A program made the translations under genes and the position numbers. A DNA stretch of 64,000 bases from an uncultured Lachnospiraceae bacterium (GTDB lineage Bacteria; Bacillota; Clostridia; Lachnospirales; Lachnospiraceae): NCBI GenBank assembly GCA_947628225.1, contig CANQYY010000011.1, positions 1-64,000 on the forward strand, in the 5' to 3' direction. Shown piece after piece: positions 17,716-27,336 of this stretch. The first letter of the stretch is position 1. The number at the start of each line of letters is the position of its first letter. The notes below the pieces were generated by a model. The model worked only from the letters and a program-made list of their open reading frames with translations, did not search any database and was not told where the DNA came from.

Positions 17716-19206
17716 ATGGATTTAACAAAAATGACTTTAAATGAGTTAAAGGAACTGGCAAAGGAAAAAGGGATTAAAAGGGTGACCGGGCTTCGGAAGC
17801 AGGAGCTGGCAGCGAAAATTGCCGAGGAAATGAAGCAGGAAGAGAAGCCGAAAAAACAGGAAAACATCATCGGCAGGGAGCGTAAGAAAAGGGAAGAAAA
17901 AGAGGTTGGCAGGGAGTCTAAGGCAAAAGAAGAGAAGGGGCAGGAAAGGGCGGCTCAGAATACGAATTACCACCACGGATTCCACAGGCAGCGTTATCAC
18001 GATGGTACCGACGGATTGATTTCCATTGTTAAAGACAGGCAGATAGCAGATGTGCACCCAAAGGAATTAAAAGATTTGGATAGCGGCATCACGAAAAACG
18101 GAATTTTGGAAATCATGTCGGAGGGATATGGTTTTATCCGCTGCGATAATTTCCTTCCGGGTGAAAACGATGTCTATGTGGCGCCGCAGTTTATCCGGCG
18201 TTTCGGACTGAGGACGGGAGATATTATCGAGGGAAATCTTCGCATCCGTACCCAAAACGAAAAGTTCAGCGCCCTTTTGTATATGAAAAAAGTAAATGGC
18301 AGACCGGCCGGTTATTTGTACCACAGAAAAAAATTTGAGGATCTGACTCCGGTTTTCCCGGATGAAAGGATTCATCTGGAAACGCCGGGTTCCGGTATTT
18401 CTATGAGGATGCTGGATCTGATCTCCCCGATTGGAAAAGGGCAGAGGGGAATGATTGTGTCCCAGCCGAAGACCGGTAAGACTACCCTGTTAAAGCAGAT
18501 AGCAAAGGCAGTCACAAGAAATTATCCGAAAATGAACCTGATTGTTCTTTTGATTGACGAGCGGCCGGAAGAGGTGACCGATATTAAGGAATCTATTGAG
18601 GGAGAAAAAGTAGAGGTGATTTATTCTACCTTTGATGAATTACCGGAAAATCATAAACGGGTGTCGGAAATGGTAATCGAACGTGCGAAACGGCTGGTGG
18701 AGAGCGGGGAGGATGTAATGATTCTGCTGGACAGCATTACCCGGCTGGCAAGAGCCTATAATCTCACGGTAACGCCAAGCGGAAGAACGCTGTCCGGCGG
18801 CCTGGATCCCGCTGCCCTGCATATGCCGAAGCGGTTTTTTGGCGCCGCCAGAAATATGAGGGAGGGCGGCAGCCTGACCATACTGGCAACTGCCCTGGTT
18901 GATACCGGCAGCCGCATGGATGACGTAGTATTTGAGGAATTCAAGGGAACCGGTAATATGGAGCTGGTACTGGACCGCAGTTTGTCGGAGAAAAGGATTT
19001 TTCCGGCTATCGACATACAAAAATCCAGCACCAGACGGGAAGATCTGCTTTTAAACAGTGAGGAACAGGAAGCTGTGTTAAAAATCCGCAGGGCATTGGG
19101 CGGTATGAAGGCAGAGCAGGCGCTGGAGCAGATTTTGCATTTGTTTAAAAGAACAAAAACAAATGTGGAGTTTATCGAAACAGTAAAAAAAATGCATTTG
19201 AATTAA
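17716..19206 (+). CDS. rho: Transcription termination factor Rho
   Basis: 496 residues. An N-terminal Rho-N domain (LNELKELAKEKGIKRVTGLRK) is followed by a lysine/glutamate-rich insertion (about 35-90). The RNA-binding cold-shock domain (EGYGFIRCDNFLPGENDVYV) and the hexameric ATPase domain come next, with Walker A GQRGMIVSQPKTGKTT and Walker B ILLDSITRLARAYN. It translocates along nascent RNA and releases RNA polymerase. The charged extension is longer than in E. coli but common in Clostridia. AAGGAAGTAAGGT precedes the ATG. Confidence 0.97.
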   Translation: MDLTKMTLNELKELAKEKGIKRVTGLRKQELAAKIAEEMKQEEKPKKQENIIGRERKKREEKEVGRESKAKEEKGQERAAQNTNYHHGFHRQRYHDGTDGLISIVKDRQIADVHPKELKDLDSGITKNGILEIMSEGYGFIRCDNFLPGENDVYVAPQFIRRFGLRTGDIIEGNLRIRTQNEKFSALLYMKKVNGRPAGYLYHRKKFEDLTPVFPDERIHLETPGSGISMRMLDLISPIGKGQRGMIVSQPKTGKTTLLKQIAKAVTRNYPKMNLIVLLIDERPEEVTDIKESIEGEKVEVIYSTFDELPENHKRVSEMVIERAKRLVESGEDVMILLDSITRLARAYNLTVTPSGRTLSGGLDPAALHMPKRFFGAARNMREGGSLTILATALVDTGSRMDDVVFEEFKGTGNMELVLDRSLSEKRIFPAIDIQKSSTRREDLLLNSEEQEAVLKIRRALGGMKAEQALEQILHLFKRTKTNVEFIETVKKMHLN

Positions 19207-19214
19207 AAAAGTGC

Positions 19215-19243
19215 TTGCAATCCAATAGAATCCATGGTACAAT
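19215..19243 (+). promoter_or_regulatory. Promoter of rpmE
   Basis: TTGCAA (19215-19220), 17-bp spacer, TACAAT (19238-19243), 74 bp upstream of the start. Confidence 0.65.
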
Positions 19244-19316
19244 TATGAAGCATTTTTGAGCAAGACAATTATCCTTTCATATATAAGGAAAATATAAGTA
19301 GTGAGGTGAAAAGAGC

Positions 19317-19517
19317 ATGAGAGAGGGAATTCATCCGGAATATTATCAGGCCAAGGTTATTTGCAACTGCGGAAATGAATTCGTGACAGGATCAACAAAA
19401 GAAGATATCCATGTAGAAGTTTGTTCCAAATGCCATCCATTCTATACAGGACAGCAGAAATCTATGGCGGCCCGTGGTGCGATTGATAAGTTTAATCGTA
19501 AATATGGTTTAAAATAA
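19317..19517 (+). CDS. rpmE: 50S ribosomal protein L31, zinc-binding type
   Basis: 66 residues, full length. [23 protein letters not shown] and [13 protein letters not shown] carry the four cysteines of the zinc-binding (C+) form of bL31. It is a surface protein of the large subunit bridging to the 30S head. GTGAGGTG precedes the ATG. A strong terminator follows directly. Confidence 0.97.
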   Translation: MREGIHPEYYQAKVICNCGNEFVTGSTKEDIHVEVCSKCHPFYTGQQKSMAARGAIDKFNRKYGLK

Positions 19518-19530
19518 TTTATCGGAAGGA

Positions 19531-19560
19531 AGGCAGAGTTGATTATCTCTGCCTTTTTTT
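19531..19560 (+). terminator. Intrinsic terminator of rpmE
   Basis: AAGGCAGAG (19531-19539) pairs with CTCTGCCTT (19548-19556), followed by a T-run. Confidence 0.88.
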
Positions 19561-19896
19561 TACCATAATAGGAAAGCCCGCCTTGTGCGGAGCGAAAACG
19601 CTCTGCGTTTTTGATAGCGGCGCGAATCTCAGCCGCCGCTTTTTACCATAATAGGGAAGCCCGCCTTGTGCGGAGCGAAAACGCTCTGCGTTTTTGATAG
19701 CGGCGCGAATCTCAGCCGCCGCTTTTTTACCATAATAGAAAGGTCCGCCTTGTGCGGAGCGAAAACGCTCTGCGTTTTTGATAGCGGCGCGAATCTCAGC
19801 CGCCGCTTTTTTACCATAATAGAAAGGTCCGCCTTGTGCGGAGCGAAAACGCTCTGCGTTTTTGATAGCGGCGCGAATCTCAGCCGCCGCTTTTTT
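19561..19896. repeat. Four tandem 83-84-bp repeats with terminator-like hairpins
   Basis: Units begin TACCATAATAG at 19561, 19644, 19728 and 19812 and are nearly identical; differences cluster just after that word. Each holds two inverted repeats: GCGGAGCG-AAAA-CGCTCTGC, and AGCGGCG...CGCCGCT followed by five or six T's. Because the unit is 28 codons long, spurious open frames run through it on both strands. It is read as a non-coding extragenic palindromic repeat, not a gene. Confidence 0.85.
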
Positions 19897-19912
19897 ACGA
19901 AAGGAGATTGCC

Positions 19913-20995
19913 GTGAAATATTCTGGTATTGGAGGTCAGGCGGTAATGGAAGGCGTCATGATGAAAAATCAGGACGAATATGCCGTGGCCGTTAGAAAGC
20001 CTGATGGAACTATTGAAACCAAAAAGGAAAATTACAAAAGCATCCGGGGAAAATACCGTCTTGCCAACATTCCGATCGTACGGGGAGTCGTTAGCTTTGT
20101 AGAATCTCTGATCCTGGGAGTGAAGACATTAAATTATTCGGCTTCTTTTTTTGAAGAGGAAAATCCCGGAAACGGAGAGAATGAGGAAGAGAAAAAGGAA
20201 AAAAATGACAGTATCCTGATGAGTCTTGTTATGATTTTTGCTGTTGTGGCCGCCATCGGGATTTTTGTGCTTCTTCCTTTTTTTATTTCCGAGGCGCTGC
20301 GGCGGCAGATTCCTTCCACACAGTTGCGCGGCCTGTTAGAGGGCGTTATCCGGGTTGCTCTATTTATTTTGTATGTGAAACTCATTACCATGATGGAAGA
20401 TATTAAGCGGGTATTTATGTACCACGGAGCGGAACATAAATCCATTAATTGTATAGAGAACGGCTGTGAACTGACCGTGGAAAATGTACGGCGGCAGACC
20501 ACGGTGCATAAGCGGTGCGGTACCAGCTTTATGCTTCTTGTTATGTTTGTCAGTATCCTGTTTTTTATGTTTATTGCCGTAGGGAACATATGGCTTAGAA
20601 TGATTCTCCGTATTTTGCTTGTGCCTGTCATCGCCGGTGTTTCCTATGAATTTATCCGATATGCCGGCAGCCATGACAATAAGGCGATTCATATCCTTGG
20701 GAAGCCGGGACTTTGGTTACAGAGCCTGACTACCGCGGAGCCTACGGACGATATGATCGAGGTGGCGATTGCTTCTGTGGAAACGGTATTTGACTGGAAA
20801 GAATTTATGGCAGCCACAGAAGAAAAGCCGGAAGAAAAGCGGGAAGAAAAACCGAAGAAGAAATCAAAAGGCGTAAAGGAGCAGCCGTCGCAGGAGATTG
20901 AAATTCTGAACATCGACGACGAGGAAGACGATGAAATCCTAAATGCCCTGGATCGTTATTTTGAAGCGCCGAAAGAGAAGGCGGAAGAAAAATGA
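19913..20995 (+). CDS. DUF1385 membrane protein (YqhQ-like)
   Basis: 360 residues starting at GTG 19913 (AAAGGAG 8 bp upstream). It opens with YSGIGGQAVMEGVMMKN, the signature of DUF1385. Several transmembrane helices in the middle follow, plus the conserved YHGAEHKSINCIENG and RCGTSFML segments. The C-terminal 55 residues are a charged tail rich in Glu and Lys. The function is unproven; the gene is often next to prmC and prfA in Firmicutes, as here. The stop overlaps the prmC start (ATGA), indicating coupled translation. Confidence 0.88.
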   Translation: MKYSGIGGQAVMEGVMMKNQDEYAVAVRKPDGTIETKKENYKSIRGKYRLANIPIVRGVVSFVESLILGVKTLNYSASFFEEENPGNGENEEEKKEKNDSILMSLVMIFAVVAAIGIFVLLPFFISEALRRQIPSTQLRGLLEGVIRVALFILYVKLITMMEDIKRVFMYHGAEHKSINCIENGCELTVENVRRQTTVHKRCGTSFMLLVMFVSILFFMFIAVGNIWLRMILRILLVPVIAGVSYEFIRYAGSHDNKAIHILGKPGLWLQSLTTAEPTDDMIEVAIASVETVFDWKEFMAATEEKPEEKREEKPKKKSKGVKEQPSQEIEILNIDDEEDDEILNALDRYFEAPKEKAEEK

Positions 20996-21822
20996 CGCTG
21001 GAAGAAGTGTTACGGATGGGAAAGGAGTGTCTGCAGCAGGCGGGAATCCCAGAGCCGGACTGGAATGCGTGGTATTTATTTTCCTATTGCTTCCACTTAG
21101 AACGGGGCCGGTACTTTCTTTGCTCCGGGGAAACGGCGGCGGAGGAAAATATCCGGTTTTATGAGGAGCTGATTCAAAAACGGAAAAGCAGGATTCCTTT
21201 AGAATATATTATCCATGAAACGGAATTTATGGGACTTCCCTTTCAGGTAAATGAACAGGTATTGATTCCCAGACAGGATACGGAATGCCTGGTGGAAGAG
21301 GTTTTGAAAATTTCCGAGGGAAAAGAAATTTTAGATCTCTGTACCGGTTCCGGCTGCATTGGCATCAGCCTTGCGAAGCTTGGAAAATGTAAGAGCGTAA
21401 CCCTGTCGGATATTTCAGGAGAGGCGCTGGCGACGGCCGGGGAAAACGCCCGGGAAAATCAGGTGGAAGTCCGTCTTATCCAAAGCGATCTGTTTGAGAG
21501 TATTCCGGACAGCTTTGATATTATCGTATCGAACCCCCCCTATATCCCCAGTGGGGAATGGGAGAAGCTGATGCCGGAGGTGCGGGAGCATGAACCGAAG
21601 CTGGCTCTGGACGGCGGCGGGGACGGGCTGGTGTTCTACAGGAGTATCATAGGGAAAATTGGTTGTTTTCTAAGACCGGGAGGCAGTCTTTTTTTTGAAA
21701 TCGGATGGAATCAGGGAGTAGAGGTCAGCCGGATGATGGTACAGGCAGGCTTTGATCATGTGGAGGTTAAAAAAGATTTAGCGGGGCTTGACCGCATTGT
21801 GCAGGGACAATATCGAAAGTAA
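20992..21822 (+). CDS. prmC: Release factor glutamine methyltransferase
   Basis: 276 residues. Motif I is [17 protein letters not shown] and the catalytic NPPY sits in [13 protein letters not shown]. The N-terminal substrate-recognition domain carries [15 protein letters not shown] and [13 protein letters not shown]. It methylates the glutamine of the GGQ motif in release factors. The position directly before prfA fits this role. Confidence 0.96.
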   Translation: MTLEEVLRMGKECLQQAGIPEPDWNAWYLFSYCFHLERGRYFLCSGETAAEENIRFYEELIQKRKSRIPLEYIIHETEFMGLPFQVNEQVLIPRQDTECLVEEVLKISEGKEILDLCTGSGCIGISLAKLGKCKSVTLSDISGEALATAGENARENQVEVRLIQSDLFESIPDSFDIIVSNPPYIPSGEWEKLMPEVREHEPKLALDGGGDGLVFYRSIIGKIGCFLRPGGSLFFEIGWNQGVEVSRMMVQAGFDHVEVKKDLAGLDRIVQGQYRK

Positions 21823-21844
21823 TCGGAAAAGAGGATGGAGCTAT

Positions 21845-22921
21845 ATGTTTGACAAATTGGAAGATATATTATTTCGTTACGAAGAGGTGCTGAAGGAATT
21901 AAGTGAACCGGAGGTTTTAAATGACACAGCAAAGTACCAGAACCGGATGAAGGAACAGGCGGACCTTGAGCCGATTGTGATGAAATATAAGGAATATAAA
22001 GAAAAAAAGGCGGGAATCGAAGACAGTCTTGCCATGCTGGAGGAGGAAACGGACGAAGAGCTCCGCGAACTGGCGAAGGAGGAGTTAAATGAGTGCCGTG
22101 CCAGCATTGAGGGCATTGAACAGGAACTGCGTATCCTGTTGCTGCCAAAAGATCCGAATGATGACAAAAACGTAATTGTGGAAATCCGCGCCGGCGCCGG
22201 CGGCGACGAGGCCGCCCTGTTTGCGGCGGATTTATATCGAATGTATTGCAAATTTGCCGAGCGCAGCCATTGGAAGATTGATACAATGAATTCCAATGAA
22301 AATGGGATAGGCGGTTTCAAGGAAATTGTCTTTATGATTAATGGCAAAGGCGCTTATTCCAAACTGAAATATGAGAGCGGCGTTCATAGGGTACAACGTA
22401 TCCCGGCGACAGAATCCGGCGGGCGGATTCATACCTCTACCGCTACGGTGGCGATTATGCCGGAGGTAGAAGAGGTAGAAGTGGAGCTGGATATGAACGA
22501 CTGTAAATTTGATGTATTCCGTGCCTCCGGAAACGGCGGGCAGTGCGTCAATACTACAGATTCCGCCGTCCGTCTGACCCATATACCGACGGGGATTGTG
22601 ATTTCCTGCCAGGATGAAAAATCCCAGTTAAAGAATAAGGATAAGGCGTTGAAGGTTCTCCGCGCCCGCCTGTATGAGTTGGAATGCGCCAAGGCGCATG
22701 ATGCGGAGGCAGAGGAGAGGCGCAGCCAGATTGGTACCGGGGACCGCTCCGAAAAAATCCGGACTTATAATTATCCTCAGGGGCGTGTGACCGACCACCG
22801 GATTAAGCTGACCCTGCATAAGCTGGATTCGATTATTGACGGAGATATGGAGGAAGTAATCGACAGCCTGATTGCCGCTGACCAGGCGGCGAGATTGGCG
22901 AAAATGAATGAGAATGGTTAA
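21845..22921 (+). CDS. prfA: Peptide chain release factor 1
   Basis: 358 residues. The PAT tripeptide (in [18 protein letters not shown]), which reads the third stop-codon base, and the catalytic GGQ ([17 protein letters not shown]) are intact. It therefore recognises UAA and UAG. The ATG at 21845 follows GGATGGAG and begins [14 protein letters not shown], the normal RF1 N-terminus; an upstream in-frame ATG inside prmC was rejected. Confidence 0.97.
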   Translation: MFDKLEDILFRYEEVLKELSEPEVLNDTAKYQNRMKEQADLEPIVMKYKEYKEKKAGIEDSLAMLEEETDEELRELAKEELNECRASIEGIEQELRILLLPKDPNDDKNVIVEIRAGAGGDEAALFAADLYRMYCKFAERSHWKIDTMNSNENGIGGFKEIVFMINGKGAYSKLKYESGVHRVQRIPATESGGRIHTSTATVAIMPEVEEVEVELDMNDCKFDVFRASGNGGQCVNTTDSAVRLTHIPTGIVISCQDEKSQLKNKDKALKVLRARLYELECAKAHDAEAEERRSQIGTGDRSEKIRTYNYPQGRVTDHRIKLTLHKLDSIIDGDMEEVIDSLIAADQAARLAKMNENG

Positions 22922-23024
22922 AATACGGTTTTTTTGATAAAGTTAAAAAAATAGCAACATTTCCGACCGCTTAACCGTTTGATATATAAAGGGCAGGGAG
23001 TAACCGATATGCATAAAACAGATA

Positions 23025-23058
23025 AGGGGCGTTGCGTTTTTCGCAGCGCCCCTGTTTT
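23025..23058. terminator. Bidirectional terminator after prfA
   Basis: AGGGGCGTTGCG (23025-23036) pairs with CGCAGCGCCCCT (23042-23053; one G-U pair), loop TTTTT, followed by GTTTTT on the plus strand. It serves prfA and the convergent DUF2798-like gene. Confidence 0.8.
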
Positions 23059-23084
23059 TGGCTGTTTGGGACAGATGCTCCGGA

Positions 23085-23786
23085 TCATTGGAGCGAAATT
23101 TTTTGTACATCCTGCTCCAGCGCCTTCCTGCGGCGGTGTTCGTGGGCAATTTCTTCCTGAAGTTCGTCCATCTGCCGGAAGATTTCCAAAATGGCTTCCT
23201 GCTCATTCTGAGGTTTCGCAGGTGTTTTTTCCGCCATCCGGTTTTTGAGCTCTTTTTGAAAGAGGGTCTTAAAGATTACCCTGACAGCCGGCTGGATGAA
23301 AAACAGTTGTGTAAAAAAAGCAAATGGGAAGTTGAAACACATCAATTTCAACCAGTTGGCAAGTAAGGTGAAGATGTTGAAATCCATGTAATACGGATAG
23401 TAAAGAAACGCTGCGATCAGGCTCATGGCGGGGCACATAATACCGACAGTGGCGCAGATAATGGCAGTTTCAAACAACATCGGGTGGTCTTTGGCAGGAT
23501 GAAAGATACGGCGGGCCAGTCTGAATGATGCCGGACTCCCCACTACATTTTCCAGCGCAAAGGCAAAGCAGAATTCAATCAGCACACAGGCCCATATGGG
23601 CAGATAGGTCCCGAACATATAGATTCCTCCCTGTTTGTCTAAAGCTGCGATGACGCTGGTTGTCTGATTGAGTTCCATCAGGGTATTGCCATTTACCACA
23701 TAAAGACTGAAAAATACATAGGCATGTACAGTAATCAAAACGGTAAGAAAGGCAAATACCATTCTCTGAAGTTGATTTCCAGGCAT
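23085..23786 (-). CDS. DUF2798-like membrane protein
   Basis: 233 residues with four to five hydrophobic helices (for example RMVFAFLTVLITVHAYVFF and TAIICATVGIMCPAMSLIAA), arranged as two repeats of the DUF2798 type, and a C-terminal coiled coil (about 185-230) rich in Glu and Arg. The function is unknown. The ATG at 23786 follows GGAGGAAAAA; upstream in-frame ATGs lack a site. It is monocistronic. Confidence 0.7.
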   Translation of the reverse strand: MPGNQLQRMVFAFLTVLITVHAYVFFSLYVVNGNTLMELNQTTSVIAALDKQGGIYMFGTYLPIWACVLIEFCFAFALENVVGSPASFRLARRIFHPAKDHPMLFETAIICATVGIMCPAMSLIAAFLYYPYYMDFNIFTLLANWLKLMCFNFPFAFFTQLFFIQPAVRVIFKTLFQKELKNRMAEKTPAKPQNEQEAILEIFRQMDELQEEIAHEHRRRKALEQDVQKISLQ

Positions 23787-24015
23787 TTTTTCCTCCATTT
23801 CCACACAAAAAAAATACATCTAGCAGCCGGACAATTTCATAAAACCATACTCTGTAATCAGATTTACGTGCCGGGCACTACATGTGTCATTATGTGTATA
23901 TTTATTTTTTTGCAAGCCTCACTATAGCATATTTTTTTAAAAAAAGCAAGTAAAAAGTGTCCCGCCTCCCTCCCCTGCGCCTTTTTGCCGGAAACGGCGC
24001 GCTGTTTTCTCAGTG

Positions 24016-24045
24016 TTGCCTGAGGTCTGCCTGCTGTGGTATACT
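24016..24045 (+). promoter_or_regulatory. Promoter of carboxylesterase/GH43 operon
   Basis: TTGCCT (24016-24021), 18-bp spacer, TATACT (24040-24045), 40 bp upstream of the ATG. The preceding 200 bp are AT-rich with a GCCGGAAACGGC hairpin near 23987-23998. Confidence 0.5.
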
Positions 24046-24085
24046 GTATGCAGAAAAACAGATTTGTTACAGGAAAGGAGCGGCT

Positions 24086-25639
24086 ATGCTCAGGGAAGTG
24101 GAAACAGAAAACGGCAGGGTTCGGGGGATTGAGGCCGCCGATCCCAGGATCACGGCATTTAAAGGGATCCCGTTTGCGGCGCCGCCCGTGGGCGAGAACC
24201 GGTGGCGCGCCCCGCAGCCGGCGGCGGACTGGCCGGGAGTCCGGGAGGCATACCGGTTTGGCCCGATTGCCATGCAGGATACCCCGGGTCTGGGAGATGA
24301 TATTTATTGCCGGGAATGGCATGTGGATTCGGAAATTGCCATGAGTGAAGACTGCCTGTATCTGAATGTATGGACCGGCGCAAAGAAGCCGGGGGAGAGG
24401 CTGCCGGTGGTGGTGTGGTTTTATGGGGGCTCCCTTCAGTGGGGATACCCGGCAGAGATGGAGATGGACGGGGAACGCCTTGCCCGCAGGGGCATAGTGG
24501 TGGTCACAGTCAATTACCGGCTCAATGTATTTGGCTTTCTGGCTCATCCGGAACTCACGCAGAAGCAGCCGGAGGCTCCCACAAATTTTGGCAGTCTGGA
24601 CCAGCAGGCGGGTATCCGCTGGGTGGCGCGCAATATCGCTGCCTTTGGCGGGGATCCGGATAATATTACCATTGCCGGGCAGTCGGCAGGAGGGGGAAGC
24701 GTCCTCAGCCAGATGGCATGTCCGGATAATAGAGGTTTATTTAAAAAGGCGGTAATTATGAGCGCCATGATTCGGAGCCCCTATGAGGAAATAGAATTTA
24801 CAAAGCCGGAGAAGCTGGAAAACGCCGAGGAGAACGGACGCCGCTTTTTCGGGTTTCTGGGCGTTACGTCCCTTGAGGAGGCGAGAAAGCTGGACGCCGT
24901 GTATATCCGGGATAAGTATGCCGAGTATGCGCAGGCCTATCCCCGTATGTATACGGTCTTAGACCGGCAGTTTTGTGTGGGCGATCCGCTCAGAATGTTT
25001 TTAGAGGGGGAGAGCGTTCCGGCGCCTGTCATGGCGGGCAATACCTCGGATGAGTTTCCGGGCTTTCTCACCGCTTCTTCCCGGCAGGAACTCACCGCAG
25101 AGGCGGAAAGATGCTTTGGCAGCCGCGCCGGTGAGTTTCTCGCTTTCCCGGAGGCATTGGAGAGCGACGGGCAGGGGCATTATGCCGTGATAAACGAAGT
25201 TGAGTGCACGGCGAGGAGCGTGTTCAAATACCGCAGGAAAAATGAAAATCCCTGTTATTATTACTGTTTCATGCCGGATATTCCGGGAGAGGATGCTCCC
25301 GGCACATTTCATTCCGTGGATTTGTGGTTTTTCTTTGAAACACTGGCAAAGAGTACAAGACCCTTTGTGGGGAGGCATTATGACCTTGCCAGACAGATGT
25401 GCAATTACTGGGCAAACTTTATTAAGACCGGCGACCCAAACGGTTTTGATGCGGACGGAAGCCCGCTGCCCCGGTGGCTCCCCTACACGGGAGAGAGGGC
25501 GGCGCAGATGCGCTTTACCAGTGACGGCGCGCAGCTCTGCACGGACGGGGAAACGCCGTTCAAACGGTTTATCATGGAAACAATCCGCGACAGCCTTATT
25601 TTAGAGAGAGGAGATAGATATGAAAAAACAGGCATTTAA
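24086..25639 (+). CDS. Type B carboxylesterase
   Basis: 517 residues, alpha/beta hydrolase. SEDCLYLNVW is the family signature and GQSAGGGS carries the nucleophilic serine. The histidine in GTFHSVDLWFFF sits at the expected C-terminal position. It hydrolyses carboxylic esters. Its overlap of 20 bp with a GH43 gene suggests it removes ester substituents (for example acetyl or feruloyl groups) from plant glycans; that is inference. No signal peptide, so it is intracellular. AAAGGAG precedes the ATG. GC content and codon use look clearly higher than the neighbours. Confidence 0.9.
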   Translation: MLREVETENGRVRGIEAADPRITAFKGIPFAAPPVGENRWRAPQPAADWPGVREAYRFGPIAMQDTPGLGDDIYCREWHVDSEIAMSEDCLYLNVWTGAKKPGERLPVVVWFYGGSLQWGYPAEMEMDGERLARRGIVVVTVNYRLNVFGFLAHPELTQKQPEAPTNFGSLDQQAGIRWVARNIAAFGGDPDNITIAGQSAGGGSVLSQMACPDNRGLFKKAVIMSAMIRSPYEEIEFTKPEKLENAEENGRRFFGFLGVTSLEEARKLDAVYIRDKYAEYAQAYPRMYTVLDRQFCVGDPLRMFLEGESVPAPVMAGNTSDEFPGFLTASSRQELTAEAERCFGSRAGEFLAFPEALESDGQGHYAVINEVECTARSVFKYRRKNENPCYYYCFMPDIPGEDAPGTFHSVDLWFFFETLAKSTRPFVGRHYDLARQMCNYWANFIKTGDPNGFDADGSPLPRWLPYTGERAAQMRFTSDGAQLCTDGETPFKRFIMETIRDSLILERGDRYEKTGI

Positions 25640-27017
25640 TCCGTATCTTCCGTCCTGGGAGTATATCCCGGATGGAGAACCCTATGTATTCGGGGACAGA
25701 GTGTATATATATGGCTCCCATGACTTTTACAATGGCTATGTATTCTGCATGGGAGATTACGTCTGCTGGTCAGCTCCGGTGGATGACTTAGGAAACTGGC
25801 GCTACGAGGGAGTTATTTATCCGAGGAACGAAGACCCGTTAAACCGGGAGGGAAAAATGTGTCTGTATGCGCCGGATGTGACGGTGGGACCGGACGGGCG
25901 GTATTATCTATACTATGTGCTCGATCATGTATCCGTTGTTTCTGTGGCGGTATGCGACACTCCGGCGGGACGGTATGAGTTTTACGGCTATGTCCACTAT
26001 GAGGACGGAGTGCGCCTGGGCGAGCGGGAGGGGGATGAGCCGCAGTTTGACCCCGGCGTGCTGACGGAGGGGGAAAGGACTTATCTGTATACCGGCTTTT
26101 GCGGCAGGGGCGACAAATCCCGAACCGGAGCCATGGCGACCGTGCTGGGGCCGGATATGCTCACTGTCCTCGAGGCTCCGGTCATTGTGGCGCCGGGATG
26201 CGAGTATGGACAGGGAACCGGTTTTGAGGGGCATGAGTTTTTTGAAGCCCCCTCCATGCGGAAAGTGGGAGAGAAATATTACTTTATATATTCTTCTGTC
26301 GTGATGCATGAACTGTGTTATGCAGTCAGTGACAGACCGACAGGTGGATTTGCCTATGGGGGCGTAATCGTGAGCAACTGTGATTTGCACATAGATACCT
26401 ATAAACCGGCGGAGCAGCCGATGGCATATGGAGCCAACAATCACGGCAGCATTGTCCGGATTGGCGGGGACTGGTATATTTTTTACCACCGGCACACAAA
26501 TGGCAGCTGGTACAGCCGCCAGGGCTGCGCAGAAAGGATTGCGATCGGCGAGGACGGAAGCATCCCGCAGGTTGAGCTTACCTCCTGCGGGCTGAACGGA
26601 GGGGCATTGGCGGGACGCGGGGAGTATCCGGCTTATATCGCCTGCAATCTGTTCTGCGACACTCCTTCGGTTTATGTGGGGGACAGCCGCTTCCCCAAAA
26701 TCATGCAGGACGGCAGGGACGGCGACAAGGAGCCAGGTTATATTGCCAATATCCAGGACACGGCGACGGCGGGCTTTAAGTATTTTGACTGCCGGGGCAT
26801 AACGGCTATCCGCATACGGGCCCGCGGGTATGCGGATGGCGTCTTTGAGGTTAAGACTGCGTGGGACGGGGAGGTTCTTGCCAGATTAAAGATAGAATAT
26901 TCTAATGTCTGGGAGGAATATACGGCGCCGGTGCAGATACCGGATGGGCGTCAGGCAATCTACCTGACTTACCGGGGCGGCGGAAACGCCAGCCTGCTGT
27001 CCTTTACGCTGGAATAG
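25620..27017 (+). CDS. Glycoside hydrolase family 43-like protein with CBM6-like domain
   Basis: 465 residues. Five-bladed propeller features: an N-terminal acidic residue region (YIPDGEPYVFGDRVYIYGSHD), the APDV loop, and the general acid in HEFFEAPSM. The last 110 residues resemble a CBM6-type beta-sandwich (KYFDCRGITAIRIRARG). GH43 enzymes act as beta-xylosidases or alpha-arabinofuranosidases. There is no signal peptide, so it presumably cuts imported oligosaccharides in the cytoplasm. The start overlaps the esterase 3' end and has its own GAGGAG site. Confidence 0.88.
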   Translation: MKKQAFNPYLPSWEYIPDGEPYVFGDRVYIYGSHDFYNGYVFCMGDYVCWSAPVDDLGNWRYEGVIYPRNEDPLNREGKMCLYAPDVTVGPDGRYYLYYVLDHVSVVSVAVCDTPAGRYEFYGYVHYEDGVRLGEREGDEPQFDPGVLTEGERTYLYTGFCGRGDKSRTGAMATVLGPDMLTVLEAPVIVAPGCEYGQGTGFEGHEFFEAPSMRKVGEKYYFIYSSVVMHELCYAVSDRPTGGFAYGGVIVSNCDLHIDTYKPAEQPMAYGANNHGSIVRIGGDWYIFYHRHTNGSWYSRQGCAERIAIGEDGSIPQVELTSCGLNGGALAGRGEYPAYIACNLFCDTPSVYVGDSRFPKIMQDGRDGDKEPGYIANIQDTATAGFKYFDCRGITAIRIRARGYADGVFEVKTAWDGEVLARLKIEYSNVWEEYTAPVQIPDGRQAIYLTYRGGGNASLLSFTLE

Positions 27018-27103
27018 CTTTGCCGCCGGGAAGAAAATTCTGCTCTTGCAATAAATATATTATCTGTTATACTTATAATTTAAGGATACGAGCAGGGGAA
27101 TGG

Positions 27104-27283
27104 ATGAAAGGGAAACACTGGTACGACATGATTTCATATGGGGATATTCTGACGCAGTATGGGGACGAGATATTAATGCAGCCGGCTGACGGCAATATAA
27201 CGGGCTTTCATCTGAAAACAGGTGAAATACGGGAAATACCAAAAAACAGCGTCTTATATCAGGTATGTGAGGCAATGCAGTAG
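27104..27283 (+). CDS. Small hypothetical protein
   Basis: 59 residues (MKGKHWYDMISYGDILTQYG...). A weak AGGGG precedes the ATG. The sequence looks protein-like (IRE and FHLKTGEIREIPKNSV) but I recognise no family. It sits alone between the GH43 and MATE genes. An upstream extension to 27020 is possible but lacks a site. Confidence 0.5.
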   Translation: MKGKHWYDMISYGDILTQYGDEILMQPADGNITGFHLKTGEIREIPKNSVLYQVCEAMQ

Positions 27284-27336
27284 AAAGAATAATTTTGAGT
27301 TTTGAGATAAGGTAAATACAGAGGGAGGAATCATTT

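Noticed and set aside
19561..19896. CRISPR array
   Set aside because: Units are contiguous and identical along their whole length; there are no unique spacers and no cas genes.
19629..19995. Open frames encoding a repeated 28-residue peptide in the 84-bp array
   Set aside because: They exist only because the repeat length is a multiple of three; no start site, and the units are hairpin-rich.
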